Part shown: piece after piece, positions 6,974 to 14,356 of the stretch | How the letters are laid out: each line of letters starts with the position of its first letter | Numbering within the stretch: the stretch's first letter is position 1 | Assembly (NCBI GenBank): GCA_946222625.1 | Contig: CAMILJ010000010.1 | Span: 1 to 24,973 of the forward strand | Direction of reading: 5' to 3' | Source: an uncultured Corynebacterium sp. | GTDB taxonomy: Bacteria; Actinomycetota; Actinomycetes; Mycobacteriales; Mycobacteriaceae | Length of the DNA: 24,973 nucleotides | Notes under the pieces: generated by a model | What the model saw: only the letters and a program-made list of their open reading frames with translations | Database searches by the model: none | What the model was told of the DNA's origin: nothing | Made by a program: the position numbers and the translations under genes

Positions 6974-7951
6974 TTACTTGAGCAAGCGGGCGGCGTCCGT
7001 GGCGAAGTACGTCAGGATCTGGTCCGCGCCCGCGCGCTTGAACGCGGTCAAGGACTCCAGCATAACGGCCTCACCATCGATCCACCCGTTCTGGGCAGCT
7101 GCCTGAATCATCGCATACTCGCCGGAGACCTGGTACACGGCTACCGGCACGGAGGAGCGCTCCACGGCACCGGCCAACACGTCGAGGTACGGCAGGCCGG
7201 GCTTGACCATGACGATGTCTGCGCCCTCCTCGATGTCCAGGTCCACCTCCAGCATGGACTCGCGGAAGTTGCGCGGGTCCTGCTGGTACGTGCGGCGGTC
7301 CCCCTCCAGGGAGGAACCCACCGCATCGCGGAAGGGACCGAAGAAGGAGGAGGCGTACTTGGCGGAGTAAGCCATGATGGCAACGTCCTCGTGTCCGGCC
7401 TCGTCGAGTGCCTCACGGATGGCGGCGATCTGGCCGTCCATCATGCCGGAGGGGCTGACCATGTGCGCACCGGCGCGGGCCTGGGAGCGAGCCATGTCCT
7501 GGTAGAGCTCCACGGTTTCATCGTTGAGCACGCGACCCTGGTCATCGATCACACCGCAGTGGCCGTGCGAGGTGAACTCATCGAGGCAGGTATCCGCCAT
7601 GACAATGAGGTCATCGCCGAATTCTTGGCGCAGCTCGGCAATCGCGACGTTGAGGATGCCCTGCGGATCCCAGGCTACGGAGCCGGTTGCATCCTTGTCT
7701 TCCTCACGCGGCACACCGAAAAGGTCAACACAGGTCACGCCGGCGTCGAGCGCCTCGTGGGCGGCGCGCTTGAGGGAATCCAAGCTGTGCTGCACCACGC
7801 CCGGCATAGAGGGGATCTCGCGGGCCTCATCCAGACCATCGACGACGAACATCGGGAGGATGAGGTCAGAGGGGCGCAGCGACGTTTCCGCAACCAAGTC
7901 CCTAAAAGCCGGGTTCTGACGCAGGCGGCGGGGGCGGCGAGCAATGCTCAT
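6974..7951 (-). CDS. hemB: Delta-aminolevulinic acid dehydratase (porphobilinogen synthase)
   Basis: It condenses two 5-aminolevulinate molecules into porphobilinogen. The length of 325 residues is normal. Schiff-base lysines are Lys198 (in MAYSAKYASSF) and Lys250 (in MVKPGLPYLD). The metal-site loop reads DTCLDEFTSHGHCG: Cys122, Asp124 and Cys132, so one of the three cysteines of the zinc-type enzyme is an aspartate. A strong ribosome-binding site, AAAGGAG, lies upstream of ATG 7951. A small stem-loop lies between the hemD stop and this gene, and the next gene follows after 10 nt. Confidence 0.95.
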   Translation of the reverse strand: MSIARRPRRLRQNPAFRDLVAETSLRPSDLILPMFVVDGLDEAREIPSMPGVVQHSLDSLKRAAHEALDAGVTCVDLFGVPREEDKDATGSVAWDPQGILNVAIAELRQEFGDDLIVMADTCLDEFTSHGHCGVIDDQGRVLNDETVELYQDMARSQARAGAHMVSPSGMMDGQIAAIREALDEAGHEDVAIMAYSAKYASSFFGPFRDAVGSSLEGDRRTYQQDPRNFRESMLEVDLDIEEGADIVMVKPGLPYLDVLAGAVERSSVPVAVYQVSGEYAMIQAAAQNGWIDGEAVMLESLTAFKRAGADQILTYFATDAARLLK

Positions 7952-7975
7952 GAGTAAAAACTCTCCTTTGAGCTA

Positions 7976-8000
7976 CGAGAAAATCTAAAGTACTTTCTCG
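7976..8000 (-). promoter_or_regulatory. Stem-loop in the hemD-hemB gap
   Basis: CGAGAAA and TTTCTCG form a 7-bp stem with an 11-nt loop, between the hemD stop (8014) and the hemB ribosome-binding site. There is no U-tract, so it is not an obvious terminator. It could be a processing or stability element, or chance. Confidence 0.3.
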
Positions 8001-8013
8001 ACTCTAGTCGCCC

Positions 8014-9720
8014 CTAATCTGCCTTCCCAGCAGTGGTCGACGCCGACTTCTTTCGCGAGCGGCGCTTCTTGCGCGGAGCAGGCAGGTTGCCGGCGGCGCG
8101 GAGGGCGGCGACGTGGTCGGCGAGGGCGTCGACAAGCGTCGGCACATTCGCGACCTCCGGGACCACGTCCACGCGCAGCCCCACCTCCTCGGCCGCCGCC
8201 TTGGTGGAGGGGCCGATGCACGCGATGATGGTCCGGGCATGGGGCTTGCCGGCGATGCCGACGAGGTTGCGCACCGTCGACGGCGAGGTAAAGGCCACCG
8301 CATCGAAGCCACCAGACTTGATCATGTCACGGATCTCCGCCGCCGGCGGGGCCGCGCGCACGGTGCGGTAGGCCACCACGTCATCGACTTCCCAGCCCAA
8401 GTCCAACAGGCCGTTCACCAGAGTCTCGCCGGCGATATCGGCGCGCGGCAGCAGCACGCGACCCACGGCGTCGATGTCCTCGACATAGTTGGGGAAGACC
8501 TCCACGAGGCCCTCGGCATTCTGCTTCCGCGCCGGCGGCAAAAGCTCCGGGACCATGCCCTTGGCGCGAATCGCATCGGCAGTCTTCTGCCCCACCGCCG
8601 CCAGGTGCACGCCGGCGAAGTCGCGGGCATCGAGGCCGAGTTCCGCAATCTTTTTCCACACCGCGCTCACCGCATTAACCGAGGTGAACACGACCCACTT
8701 GTAGCGGCCCTCAACGATGCCCTTGATGGCGCGATCCATCTGCGCCGGGTTGCGCGGCGGCTCCACGGAGATGGTGGGCACCGACTGCGGAATGGCACCG
8801 TGACCAGCCAGGCGGGCGCTCATCGCCGCGGCCTGCTCCTTCGTGCGCGGCACGAGTACGCGCCAGCCATAGAGCGAACGGTTCTCCCACCAGGAGTACT
8901 TCGAGCGATCATCAAAGCTGCGGCCCAACGTGACGACGAGCTCGCCCGGCAGCTCAGCGTCGAGCTTGCCCAGCGTGCCCAGCGTGGTCTCGTGGGTGCG
9001 CTGCAGGCGGGTGGTGCCGTGGACGGTGACGTATGCTTCCGTCTCCGCCGGCATGCCGCGCTCCACCAGCTCGGCGGAGATCACCGGCAGGTCCTCCGCG
9101 GTGGCCTGCAACACCAGCGGCTGCGTCGCGGTGGCCAGCGCGTCCCAATCCGCGCCTTCGGTGATATCGGCCTCGGTATAGGTCGCACCAAGAGCGATGC
9201 CCGCAAAAGACGGAACCGTCGAAGGCAGGGACATACCCGGGACCACCTGGAATTCCATGCCCGCGTTGGCCACGGCGGTGATTTCCGCCTTGATGGACTC
9301 GCGGTTGAGAGGGTTGCCGGTAACCAGGCGGATCACGTCGTGGCCCTCGGCGCGCTCGAGCGCTGCACGCAGTTGCTTGACGACGTCCCCCGCAACCTCC
9401 TCAAACACCGCTGCCGTCGGCGGTGCCGGGCGCGGCGGCTTGCGGCGCGCACCCGCCTCCTTCGCGGCGGCGCAGATGCGTTCGTACTCTTCCTCGGCGG
9501 CATCGAGAAGCTCCTGCGGAACCGGCACCTGCTGCGCCACCATGTCGCGCACGCCTTGGGAGACGGCGGCGTCGGTAACAACGTTGGCTGTCGTCTCCAG
9601 AACCTCGCGGGCGCGAACGGTCAGCAGGTCGGGGTTGCCTGGGCCGGCACCGACGAAGACGACTTTGCCCAGATCAGACTTACCCAGCTCAGGCTGGGTA
9701 TCCGGCACGGCATTGCTCAT
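8014..9720 (-). CDS. hemD: Fused uroporphyrinogen-III C-methyltransferase-like / uroporphyrinogen-III synthase
   Basis: A 568-residue fusion. Residues about 19-265 resemble the tetrapyrrole methyltransferase fold (GAGPGNPDLLT at 24-34, VPGMS at 160-164), with a Pro/Arg-rich insertion near 86-105. Residues about 280-545 are uroporphyrinogen-III synthase (GWRVLVPRTKEQ, VVFTSVNAV, AFTSPSTVRN, CIGPSTK), which closes hydroxymethylbilane to uroporphyrinogen III. The tail is basic (PRKKRRSRKK). The methyltransferase motif usually written GDP reads GNP (residues 135-137), so methylation activity is uncertain. This fusion is known in mycobacteria and corynebacteria. Start: ATG 9720 fits the domain start; the frame stays open to 9792 but that is leader. 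The ribosome-binding site is weak, and a long structured leader precedes it. Confidence 0.92.
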   Translation of the reverse strand: MSNAVPDTQPELGKSDLGKVVFVGAGPGNPDLLTVRAREVLETTANVVTDAAVSQGVRDMVAQQVPVPQELLDAAEEEYERICAAAKEAGARRKPPRPAPPTAAVFEEVAGDVVKQLRAALERAEGHDVIRLVTGNPLNRESIKAEITAVANAGMEFQVVPGMSLPSTVPSFAGIALGATYTEADITEGADWDALATATQPLVLQATAEDLPVISAELVERGMPAETEAYVTVHGTTRLQRTHETTLGTLGKLDAELPGELVVTLGRSFDDRSKYSWWENRSLYGWRVLVPRTKEQAAAMSARLAGHGAIPQSVPTISVEPPRNPAQMDRAIKGIVEGRYKWVVFTSVNAVSAVWKKIAELGLDARDFAGVHLAAVGQKTADAIRAKGMVPELLPPARKQNAEGLVEVFPNYVEDIDAVGRVLLPRADIAGETLVNGLLDLGWEVDDVVAYRTVRAAPPAAEIRDMIKSGGFDAVAFTSPSTVRNLVGIAGKPHARTIIACIGPSTKAAAEEVGLRVDVVPEVANVPTLVDALADHVAALRAAGNLPAPRKKRRSRKKSASTTAGKAD

Positions 9721-9753
9721 AAGGTTCTTTTCTAGTTTGTGGATTCCGAGTGG

Positions 9754-9780
9754 CCCGGCGCCACGCGTGGCAGGCGCGGG
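9754..9780 (-). promoter_or_regulatory. GC-rich palindromic hairpin before the hemD ribosome-binding site
   Basis: GCCACGCGTGGC (9760-9771) is a perfect 12-bp palindrome, flanked by CCCG (9777-9780) and CGGG (9754-9757), which extend the hairpin. It lies about 40 nt upstream of the hemD start and downstream of the terminator-like stem. It could be a further RNA stem or a protein-binding site. Confidence 0.35.
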
Positions 9781-9790
9781 AAATGGAGAC

Positions 9791-9824
9791 AAGAAAGCCC
9801 CTCACTCGCGAGTTAAGGGGGCCT
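9791..9824 (-). terminator. Rho-independent terminator-like stem in the hemC-hemD gap
   Basis: On the minus-strand RNA, AGGCCCC (9824-9818) can pair with GGGGCUU (9801-9795), enclosing the palindrome ACUCGCGAGU, and the sequence continues UCUUGUC. An alternative register pairs CCCCUUA with UGAGGGG, followed by CUUUCUU. Either gives a GC-rich stem with a U-rich tail. It lies after hemC and before hemD, so it would set how much transcription reaches hemD-hemB-hemE-hemY. Confidence 0.5.
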
Positions 9825-9878
9825 AAATCATTGCTCTCAATGATCGTGTGCTAGATACACACTAAAGGAAAAGGCCCC
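9818..9878 (-). ncRNA. Candidate three-way-junction leader RNA upstream of hemD (riboswitch-like)
   Basis: On the minus-strand RNA a 7-bp stem P1 (GGGGCCU 9878-9872 with AGGCCCC 9824-9818) encloses two hairpins. P2 is GUGUG 9862-9858 with CACAC 9850-9846; P3 is AUCAUUG 9844-9838 with CAAUGAU 9833-9827, tetraloop AGAG. One nt separates P2 from P3 and two nt separate P3 from P1. The 3' strand of P1 is the same segment that forms the 5' arm of the terminator, so P1 and the terminator exclude each other. No known class is recognised. Pairings are seen; switching is inference. Confidence 0.4.
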
Positions 9879-9898
9879 AAAGCAAAAATTACATGCGA

Positions 9899-10789
9899 TT
9901 ACTCCGCTGCCAGGAGGTCTGCAGCTCCCTGCGCGAAGAGCTCCTCGGAGACCGCGCGCCCCAATTCTTCTGCCTCGCTGGCCTCGCCCTGGGCCTGCGC
10001 GATGAGCTGACGAGAACCATCGAGGGCGAAGATTCCGCCGCGCACGATCAGTTGCTCGCCGTCCCAGTGAGAGACCGCAGCAACCGGCGCGGTGCAGCCG
10101 GCTTCTAGCCGGGAGAGCACGGTGCGCTCGGCGCGTGTGGCGGCGGTGGCGGGGGCGTCGGCAAGCAGGGCGATGGCCTGTGCAGCCTCCGTTCCTTTCA
10201 CTGCCTCGATGGCCAGCGCACCTTGTGCCGGGGCGGGCATGAAAACTTCCGGGTCGAAGACCTCGGTGGCGCGATCGGCATAGCCCGCGCGCACGAGGCC
10301 GGCGTAGGCCAAGAGGACGGCGTCGAGCTCGCCACCGGTGACCTTGCTCATGCGGGTGTCGATATTGCCTCGAAGTGGGCGAATGTCGAGGTCCGGGCGC
10401 AGCGCCCGCAACTGGCTGATGCGGCGCGGCGCGGAGGTACCCACGCGAGCGCCCTCCGGCAACTCCTTGAGGGTAAGGCCATCACGGGCGATAAGAGCTT
10501 CGCGGATGTCCTGGCGCTGCGGAACCACGAGGTCGAAGCGTTCGTCGGCAGCCGTGGGCAGATCCTTGAAGGAGTGCACCGCGATCTCACACTCGCCACG
10601 GGCGACGGCCTCACGCAGGGCCTGCGTAAATACGCCCACGCCGATGCGCTCCACGGGCGCCATGTTGACGTCTCCCTGCGTGGTGACGATGTGCAGCTCG
10701 GCCTCATAGCCTGCCTGCTGCAACCACTCCTGCACGTGCCCCGACTGCGTGGTAGCCAGGAGGGATCCTCGGGTGCCGATCTTCAACAT
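9899..10789 (-). CDS. hemC: Porphobilinogen deaminase (hydroxymethylbilane synthase)
   Basis: It polymerises four porphobilinogens into hydroxymethylbilane. 296 residues. N-terminal KIGTRGSLLATTQS, catalytic Asp76 in VHSFKDLP, the arginine-rich substrate site (GTSAPRR 117-123, LRGNIDTR 139-146), and Cys232 in LEAGCTAP, which carries the dipyrromethane cofactor. Its ATG follows the hemA stop with no gap (TAGATG), and GAGGA inside the end of hemA is the likely ribosome-binding site. The 178-nt gap after it is the longest inside the hem cluster and is highly structured. Confidence 0.95.
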   Translation of the reverse strand: MLKIGTRGSLLATTQSGHVQEWLQQAGYEAELHIVTTQGDVNMAPVERIGVGVFTQALREAVARGECEIAVHSFKDLPTAADERFDLVVPQRQDIREALIARDGLTLKELPEGARVGTSAPRRISQLRALRPDLDIRPLRGNIDTRMSKVTGGELDAVLLAYAGLVRAGYADRATEVFDPEVFMPAPAQGALAIEAVKGTEAAQAIALLADAPATAATRAERTVLSRLEAGCTAPVAAVSHWDGEQLIVRGGIFALDGSRQLIAQAQGEASEAEELGRAVSEELFAQGAADLLAAE

Positions 10790-12166
10790 CTATACGTCCT
10801 CATCTTCCTTAGTGTTTTCCGCGGCTTCCATCTGCGCGGCATTCGGCAGCTCCGCCACGTCCACGGCCACACCGCTGCCCTCCACGTGAAGCCCAAAGAG
10901 TTCTTGCAGCGCGGTCTCGTGGCTCACCGTTCCGGAGTTAGCTGCGAGCTTCTTCGCACGAACCGTGGGCTCATGGAGCAGCTTATCCGCCACGCGCTTG
11001 AGAGCGCGGTTGATATCTCCCATCTGGCGCTCATCCAGCTCTGGATGCTTCTGCTCCAGCCGCGCTACCTCACACTGGATCAGGTTCGCTGCCCGCTTGC
11101 GCAGTGCCGATACCGCAGGGACGACGTCGCGGACGCGCTGCTCGGAAGCATAGGCTTCCAGCTCCTCGTTGACGATGCGCCGCGCCTGCACGTGGGGGCT
11201 GGTACCAGCGGCAAGGTCGGTATCGGCCGCCTGCAAAGAATTACTCAGCCTTTCGATGTTGACGAGGTCGACCCCCTCGACCTCTGCCACCGCATCATCG
11301 ATATCGCGCGGGAGAGACAGATCCACGAGCATGAGCTCGCGGTCGGCCACGTGGTAGCGCTCAACGTCGGCGGCCGTAATGGTGAAATCCTGGGCACCCG
11401 TGGCGGAAATGGCCATGTCCACATCGTGCAAAGCCTGGGCGCGGTGTGCGAACTCAACGACGTCCGCATAGACGCCCGCTTCATGGGCATGTTCCGCCAC
11501 GCGCTGGGCGCGCGCCAGGGTGCGGTTCGCAATAACCAGGTGTGCTCCCAAGCGCCCCGCGTGGGTTGCCGCCAGCGAGGCCATTGCACCCGCCCCCAAG
11601 ATGAGTACGCGTTTGCCGTCGAGGTCCTCCGCGCCCATACGGCTCAGGGCCTGATCGAAAGCAAAAGAGACCATGGAGGATCCCGCCTCATCGATCTCGG
11701 TTTCGGAATGCACCCGCTTGCCGGTGCGCAGCGCGGACTGGGCCAGCGCGTGGATACGCGGCCCGACGGTTCCCTGCTCGACAGCGAACTGATAGGCGGT
11801 ACGGACTTGGCCGATGATTTGCTGCTCACCTACCACCATCGAGTCCAAGCCCGAGGCCACCATCATGAGGTGCTCAGCGGCGGCGTCGGCATAGCGAACA
11901 TAAAGGTAGGAGCGTAGTTCCTCCTCCCCCACGCCGGAAACCTCAGCGAGGTTGCGCACGACATCCTGCACGCCAGTGTGGAAGGAATTGGTAACGGTGT
12001 AGACCTCCAGGCGGTTGCACGTGGAGATAATCATCGCCTCGCTCAGCGAGCCCGCCGACACCATGGCCCGACACGTATGGTTCTGCACGGTCTCGTCCAT
12101 GCTCAGCTTTTCCAGCAGCGCTACCGGCGCCGACTGATGCGACATGCCCACGACGAGCACACTCAT
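10790..12166 (-). CDS. hemA: Glutamyl-tRNA reductase
   Basis: The first committed step of the C5 heme pathway: NADPH-dependent reduction of Glu-tRNA to glutamate-1-semialdehyde. 458 residues. N-terminal VVGMSHQSAPV, catalytic Cys50 in ISTCNRLEVYT, the GEQQIIGQV block near 113-121, the NADPH-binding LILGAGAMASLAA near 188-200, then the dimerisation domain and an acidic tail rich in Glu and Asp. Start: ATG 12166, with TGGAGGG about six nt upstream. The next enzyme, glutamate-1-semialdehyde aminotransferase (hemL), is not in the window. The leader carries a strong dyad. Confidence 0.95.
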   Translation of the reverse strand: MSVLVVGMSHQSAPVALLEKLSMDETVQNHTCRAMVSAGSLSEAMIISTCNRLEVYTVTNSFHTGVQDVVRNLAEVSGVGEEELRSYLYVRYADAAAEHLMMVASGLDSMVVGEQQIIGQVRTAYQFAVEQGTVGPRIHALAQSALRTGKRVHSETEIDEAGSSMVSFAFDQALSRMGAEDLDGKRVLILGAGAMASLAATHAGRLGAHLVIANRTLARAQRVAEHAHEAGVYADVVEFAHRAQALHDVDMAISATGAQDFTITAADVERYHVADRELMLVDLSLPRDIDDAVAEVEGVDLVNIERLSNSLQAADTDLAAGTSPHVQARRIVNEELEAYASEQRVRDVVPAVSALRKRAANLIQCEVARLEQKHPELDERQMGDINRALKRVADKLLHEPTVRAKKLAANSGTVSHETALQELFGLHVEGSGVAVDVAELPNAAQMEAAENTKEDEDV

Positions 12167-12187
12167 GCACTACCCTCCAGTTGTTTA

Positions 12188-12218
12188 TCATCCCTTTGGA
12201 TGACATAGATCATCCAAA
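12188..12218 (-). promoter_or_regulatory. hemA leader dyad with two mutually exclusive hairpins
   Basis: TTTGGATGA (12195-12203) and TCATCCAAA (12210-12218) form a perfect 9-bp inverted repeat with a 6-bp spacer. A third half-site, TCATCC (12188-12193), can pair instead with GGATGA (12198-12203) around a 4-nt loop. In minus-strand RNA the 9-bp and 6-bp hairpins share a strand and cannot coexist. The element ends about 10 nt before the hemA Shine-Dalgarno (GGAGGG 12172-12177). It could be a regulator operator with three alternating half-sites or an RNA switch. Confidence 0.5.
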
Positions 12219-12232
12219 AGACTACTAGTCTT
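12218..12232. promoter_or_regulatory. Second dyad upstream of hemA
   Basis: AAGACT and AGTCTT (6-bp arms, 3-bp spacer) directly adjoin the 9-bp dyad on its upstream side for hemA. It may be part of the same operator region or a weak stem after the glutaredoxin-like gene. There is no U-tract. Confidence 0.3.
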
Positions 12233-12270
12233 CTGCTTGTTTCCGAAACTCGCGGGAACGCCGAAGAAAA

Positions 12271-12510
12271 CTACTGCGCCAGCGCCTGCGCCAGCTCCTC
12301 ATTGTCCACTTCCCAACAGGAGAATTCCTCCCCATCAATCACTACAACGGGAACGCGATCACCATATTCCATGGCCAGCTCCGCATCCTCATCCACCGTG
12401 CGCACGATAAGCTCCGCACGAGCCTGCTGGACCACCGGAGTAATCTGCTCGAGCACTCGCGTGCAGGAGCCACACGTAGTACGCACCATCAGCTCGACGA
12501 CGTGGGACAT
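12271..12510 (-). CDS. Glutaredoxin-like small redox protein
   Basis: A 79-residue protein with the thioredoxin-fold start VELMVRTTCGSCTRVL, active-site Cys13-Gly-Ser-Cys16, and the cis-Pro region DRVPVVVIDGEEF. This is the short glutaredoxin-like (DUF836) type. It sits directly upstream of hemA, as in mycobacteria and corynebacteria. GAGGAG gives a clear ribosome-binding site for ATG 12510. The 104-nt gap to hemA holds dyads, so hemA probably also has its own control. Substrate unknown. Confidence 0.85.
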   Translation of the reverse strand: MSHVVELMVRTTCGSCTRVLEQITPVVQQARAELIVRTVDEDAELAMEYGDRVPVVVIDGEEFSCWEVDNEELAQALAQ

Positions 12511-12547
12511 AGAAACTCCTCGATAGGACGTAGAACGGTTCGCGGTT

Positions 12548-12553
12548 TACTAT
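12548..12553 (+). promoter_or_regulatory. Candidate -10 element for the serB1-like gene
   Basis: TACTAT lies 23 nt before ATG 12577 in the short divergent gap with the glutaredoxin-like gene. It fits a loose -10. The transcript would have a short leader without a clear Shine-Dalgarno. Confidence 0.3.
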
Positions 12554-12576
12554 GGACACGTTAGTCTGCCCGCCCC

Positions 12577-13632
12577 ATGAAAGCTGAACGCGTGCCTCTC
12601 CCCCTGCCTCCCGGTATGCCCGATTCACCCCGCGAGTTTCTTGCCAACTGGACCGCAAGCAGGGGAAACCTACGTAACTTCTTGGAGCAACAGGCCTTTG
12701 CCCCGCTGGGCGAAGAGCACCAGCGGGCGGCAGGTGAGGCGTCGGCAGCCGCGGCGGTGGAACACCTCTTTGGCATTGACCTGGATGCGTTTTCCTCTGG
12801 CGTGGATTCCGTCCAGGGCTCCTTCGAATCGGCGGGCTCGCGCTCCATCACTGAGCCCGACCCGGACATCCCCCAAGACGTTGGCGCCGCCGCCTTCTTC
12901 GACGTGGATAACACATTGATCCAAGGCTCCTCGCTCGTATCCTTCGCGCTGGGGCTTGCGCGCCGCCGCTACTTCAAGCTTTCTGAGATCCTTCCCATTG
13001 CGTGGAAGCAGCTCAAGTTCCGGGTCTCCGGCTCAGAAAATGCCGCCGACGTGGCCGCCGGGCGCGTGCAAGCACTTGAGTTCGTCAAGGGCCGCTCGGT
13101 GGATGAGATGGTGGCTTTGTGCGAAAGCATCGTGGACCAATCCATGGCGCACAAGGCTTACCCGGGCACGAAACAGCTGGCGCAGATGCACCTCGATGCC
13201 GGCCAGCAGGTATGGCTGGTTACCGCGACCCCCGTGCAGCTAGCGCAGATTCTGGCGCAGCGATTCGGTTTCACGGGCGCGCTCGGCACCGTGGCGGAAG
13301 TAAAAGATGGCCGCTTCACCGGCCGCCTCGTGGGCGATATTCTTCACGGCTCGGGCAAAAAGCACGCCGTGGCAGCACTGGCCACCTTAGAGAACCTCGA
13401 TCTTGAGCGCTGCACCGCCTACTCCGACAGCTCCAACGACGTCCCGATGCTCTCCATGGTGGGAACCCCCGTGGCCATTAACCCGGATTCCAAGCTGCGC
13501 GATATCGCGGAGGAAAAAGGCTGGCTTATCCGCGACTACCGCTCCGTGCGCAAGGCCGTGCGCACCTATGGCCTCCCAGCACTGGCCACCGCGCTCTTTT
13601 CCTATGGAAGCTGGCGCATGGTGCGCCGCTAG
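12577..13632 (+). CDS. serB1: HAD-superfamily phosphatase, SerB1-like
   Basis: A 351-residue protein. The first 100 residues are a poorly ordered extension. The HAD subfamily IB core follows: nucleophile motif FFDVDNTLI with Asp109 and Asp111, motif II VTATP, a GSGKKHA lysine, and the metal-binding motif YSDSSNDVPML. It probably dephosphorylates a small phosphomonoester; it is annotated in relatives as a phosphoserine-phosphatase-like protein, but the substrate is unproven. Start ATG 12577 has no Shine-Dalgarno; another ATG lies at 12616, so the exact start is open. The stop (TAG 13630-13632) shares CTAG with the convergent gene. Confidence 0.82.
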   Translation: MKAERVPLPLPPGMPDSPREFLANWTASRGNLRNFLEQQAFAPLGEEHQRAAGEASAAAAVEHLFGIDLDAFSSGVDSVQGSFESAGSRSITEPDPDIPQDVGAAAFFDVDNTLIQGSSLVSFALGLARRRYFKLSEILPIAWKQLKFRVSGSENAADVAAGRVQALEFVKGRSVDEMVALCESIVDQSMAHKAYPGTKQLAQMHLDAGQQVWLVTATPVQLAQILAQRFGFTGALGTVAEVKDGRFTGRLVGDILHGSGKKHAVAALATLENLDLERCTAYSDSSNDVPMLSMVGTPVAINPDSKLRDIAEEKGWLIRDYRSVRKAVRTYGLPALATALFSYGSWRMVRR

Positions 13633-14207
13633 CCACTGTTCTGCGCCTTGGTGCGCAGCATGTCCATGCACATGACGGCCCCGATGAGCCCCGCATGCTG
13701 TTGCGGGTCAAGCCCCGGCGCGATGCTGAGTTTGTAGGTGTTCTTCCCGGCCAGGAACCGGCCCACGCCCGACCATTCGTTGCGTACTTCCGCCAGAGGC
13801 TGCCCCTGGCTGGTGATCTGGATATTCCAATCCCAGACATCGCCTTCAATCTCAATCTCTGGGAAGCCTTCCATCTCCAAGGTCAGGCGCGTCTTCAGCA
13901 GGGAGAACTTCTTGGTCACCACCGCCATGGGCTTCTCGACGCCCGGCAAATACACCTCATATGTATCCCGCACGAAGTTCGGCGGATCCTTAATCACCAT
14001 GAGCGGTTGCTGCGGATTGCCCTGCTCATCCGTGAAGGCGACCTCGAGGCTGCGGGAGGAGTTGAAGAACATGTCCTTCATGCTCGACGACTGCACGATA
14101 GTGCCCACGGGCACGCCTTGTTCATCGGCGATCAGGAACTGATCCTGCATGAAGGACTTTGTTTGTGAGATAACCAGGTTGTCAAGGGTAAGGAGTCTAG
14201 GCAACAT
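13629..14207 (-). CDS. LURP-one-related / tubby-like beta-barrel protein
   Basis: A 192-residue protein. The pattern DNLVISQTKSFMQDQFLIADEQG, then repeated short strands (KDMFFNSSRSLEVAFTDEQGN, ending in RDTYEVYLPG), resembles the LURP-one-related/scramblase fold, a 12-stranded barrel with a central helix (C-terminal GLIGAVMCMDML). The biochemical role is unknown. There is no Shine-Dalgarno at ATG 14207; a good -10 lies 8 nt upstream, which points to a leaderless mRNA. It converges on the serB1-like gene with a 4-bp overlap. Confidence 0.65.
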   Translation of the reverse strand: MLPRLLTLDNLVISQTKSFMQDQFLIADEQGVPVGTIVQSSSMKDMFFNSSRSLEVAFTDEQGNPQQPLMVIKDPPNFVRDTYEVYLPGVEKPMAVVTKKFSLLKTRLTLEMEGFPEIEIEGDVWDWNIQITSQGQPLAEVRNEWSGVGRFLAGKNTYKLSIAPGLDPQQHAGLIGAVMCMDMLRTKAQNSG

Positions 14208-14215
14208 AGTTCGCC

Positions 14216-14221
14216 ATCATA
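14216..14221 (-). promoter_or_regulatory. Candidate -10 for a leaderless transcript of the LURP-like gene
   Basis: TATGAT on the minus strand (five of six consensus bases) ends 8 nt before the start codon at 14207. With no Shine-Dalgarno present, transcription would begin at or next to the ATG. Confidence 0.45.
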
Positions 14222-14356
14222 CGTACGCAGCGGACTCCTGTGGGCGCCGAAAGACAATACTCCCCATCTGATCCAAAGAGGGCGCCTGTACGTCTCATAT
14301 ACCTCGACGAGATACCTACATAGTCCCAGGTCATAGGAGATGTCCGGGGCATGTTT

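Noticed and set aside
6752..7957. 401-codon open frame on the plus strand
   Set aside because: Antisense to hemB and the adjoining membrane-protein gene; no recognisable motif.
8113..9735. 540-codon open frame on the plus strand
   Set aside because: It runs antisense to the hemD fusion, has low-complexity Arg/Gly/His-rich content typical of shadow frames in high-GC DNA, and shows no domain or ribosome-binding site.
9721..9792. N-terminal extension of the HemD fusion to an upstream ATG
   Set aside because: The extra 24 residues do not belong to the domain and would cover the structured leader; ATG 9720 fits the family start.
10223..11917. 564-codon open frame on the plus strand
   Set aside because: Antisense to hemA and hemC, which carry all their catalytic motifs; a codon-bias shadow.
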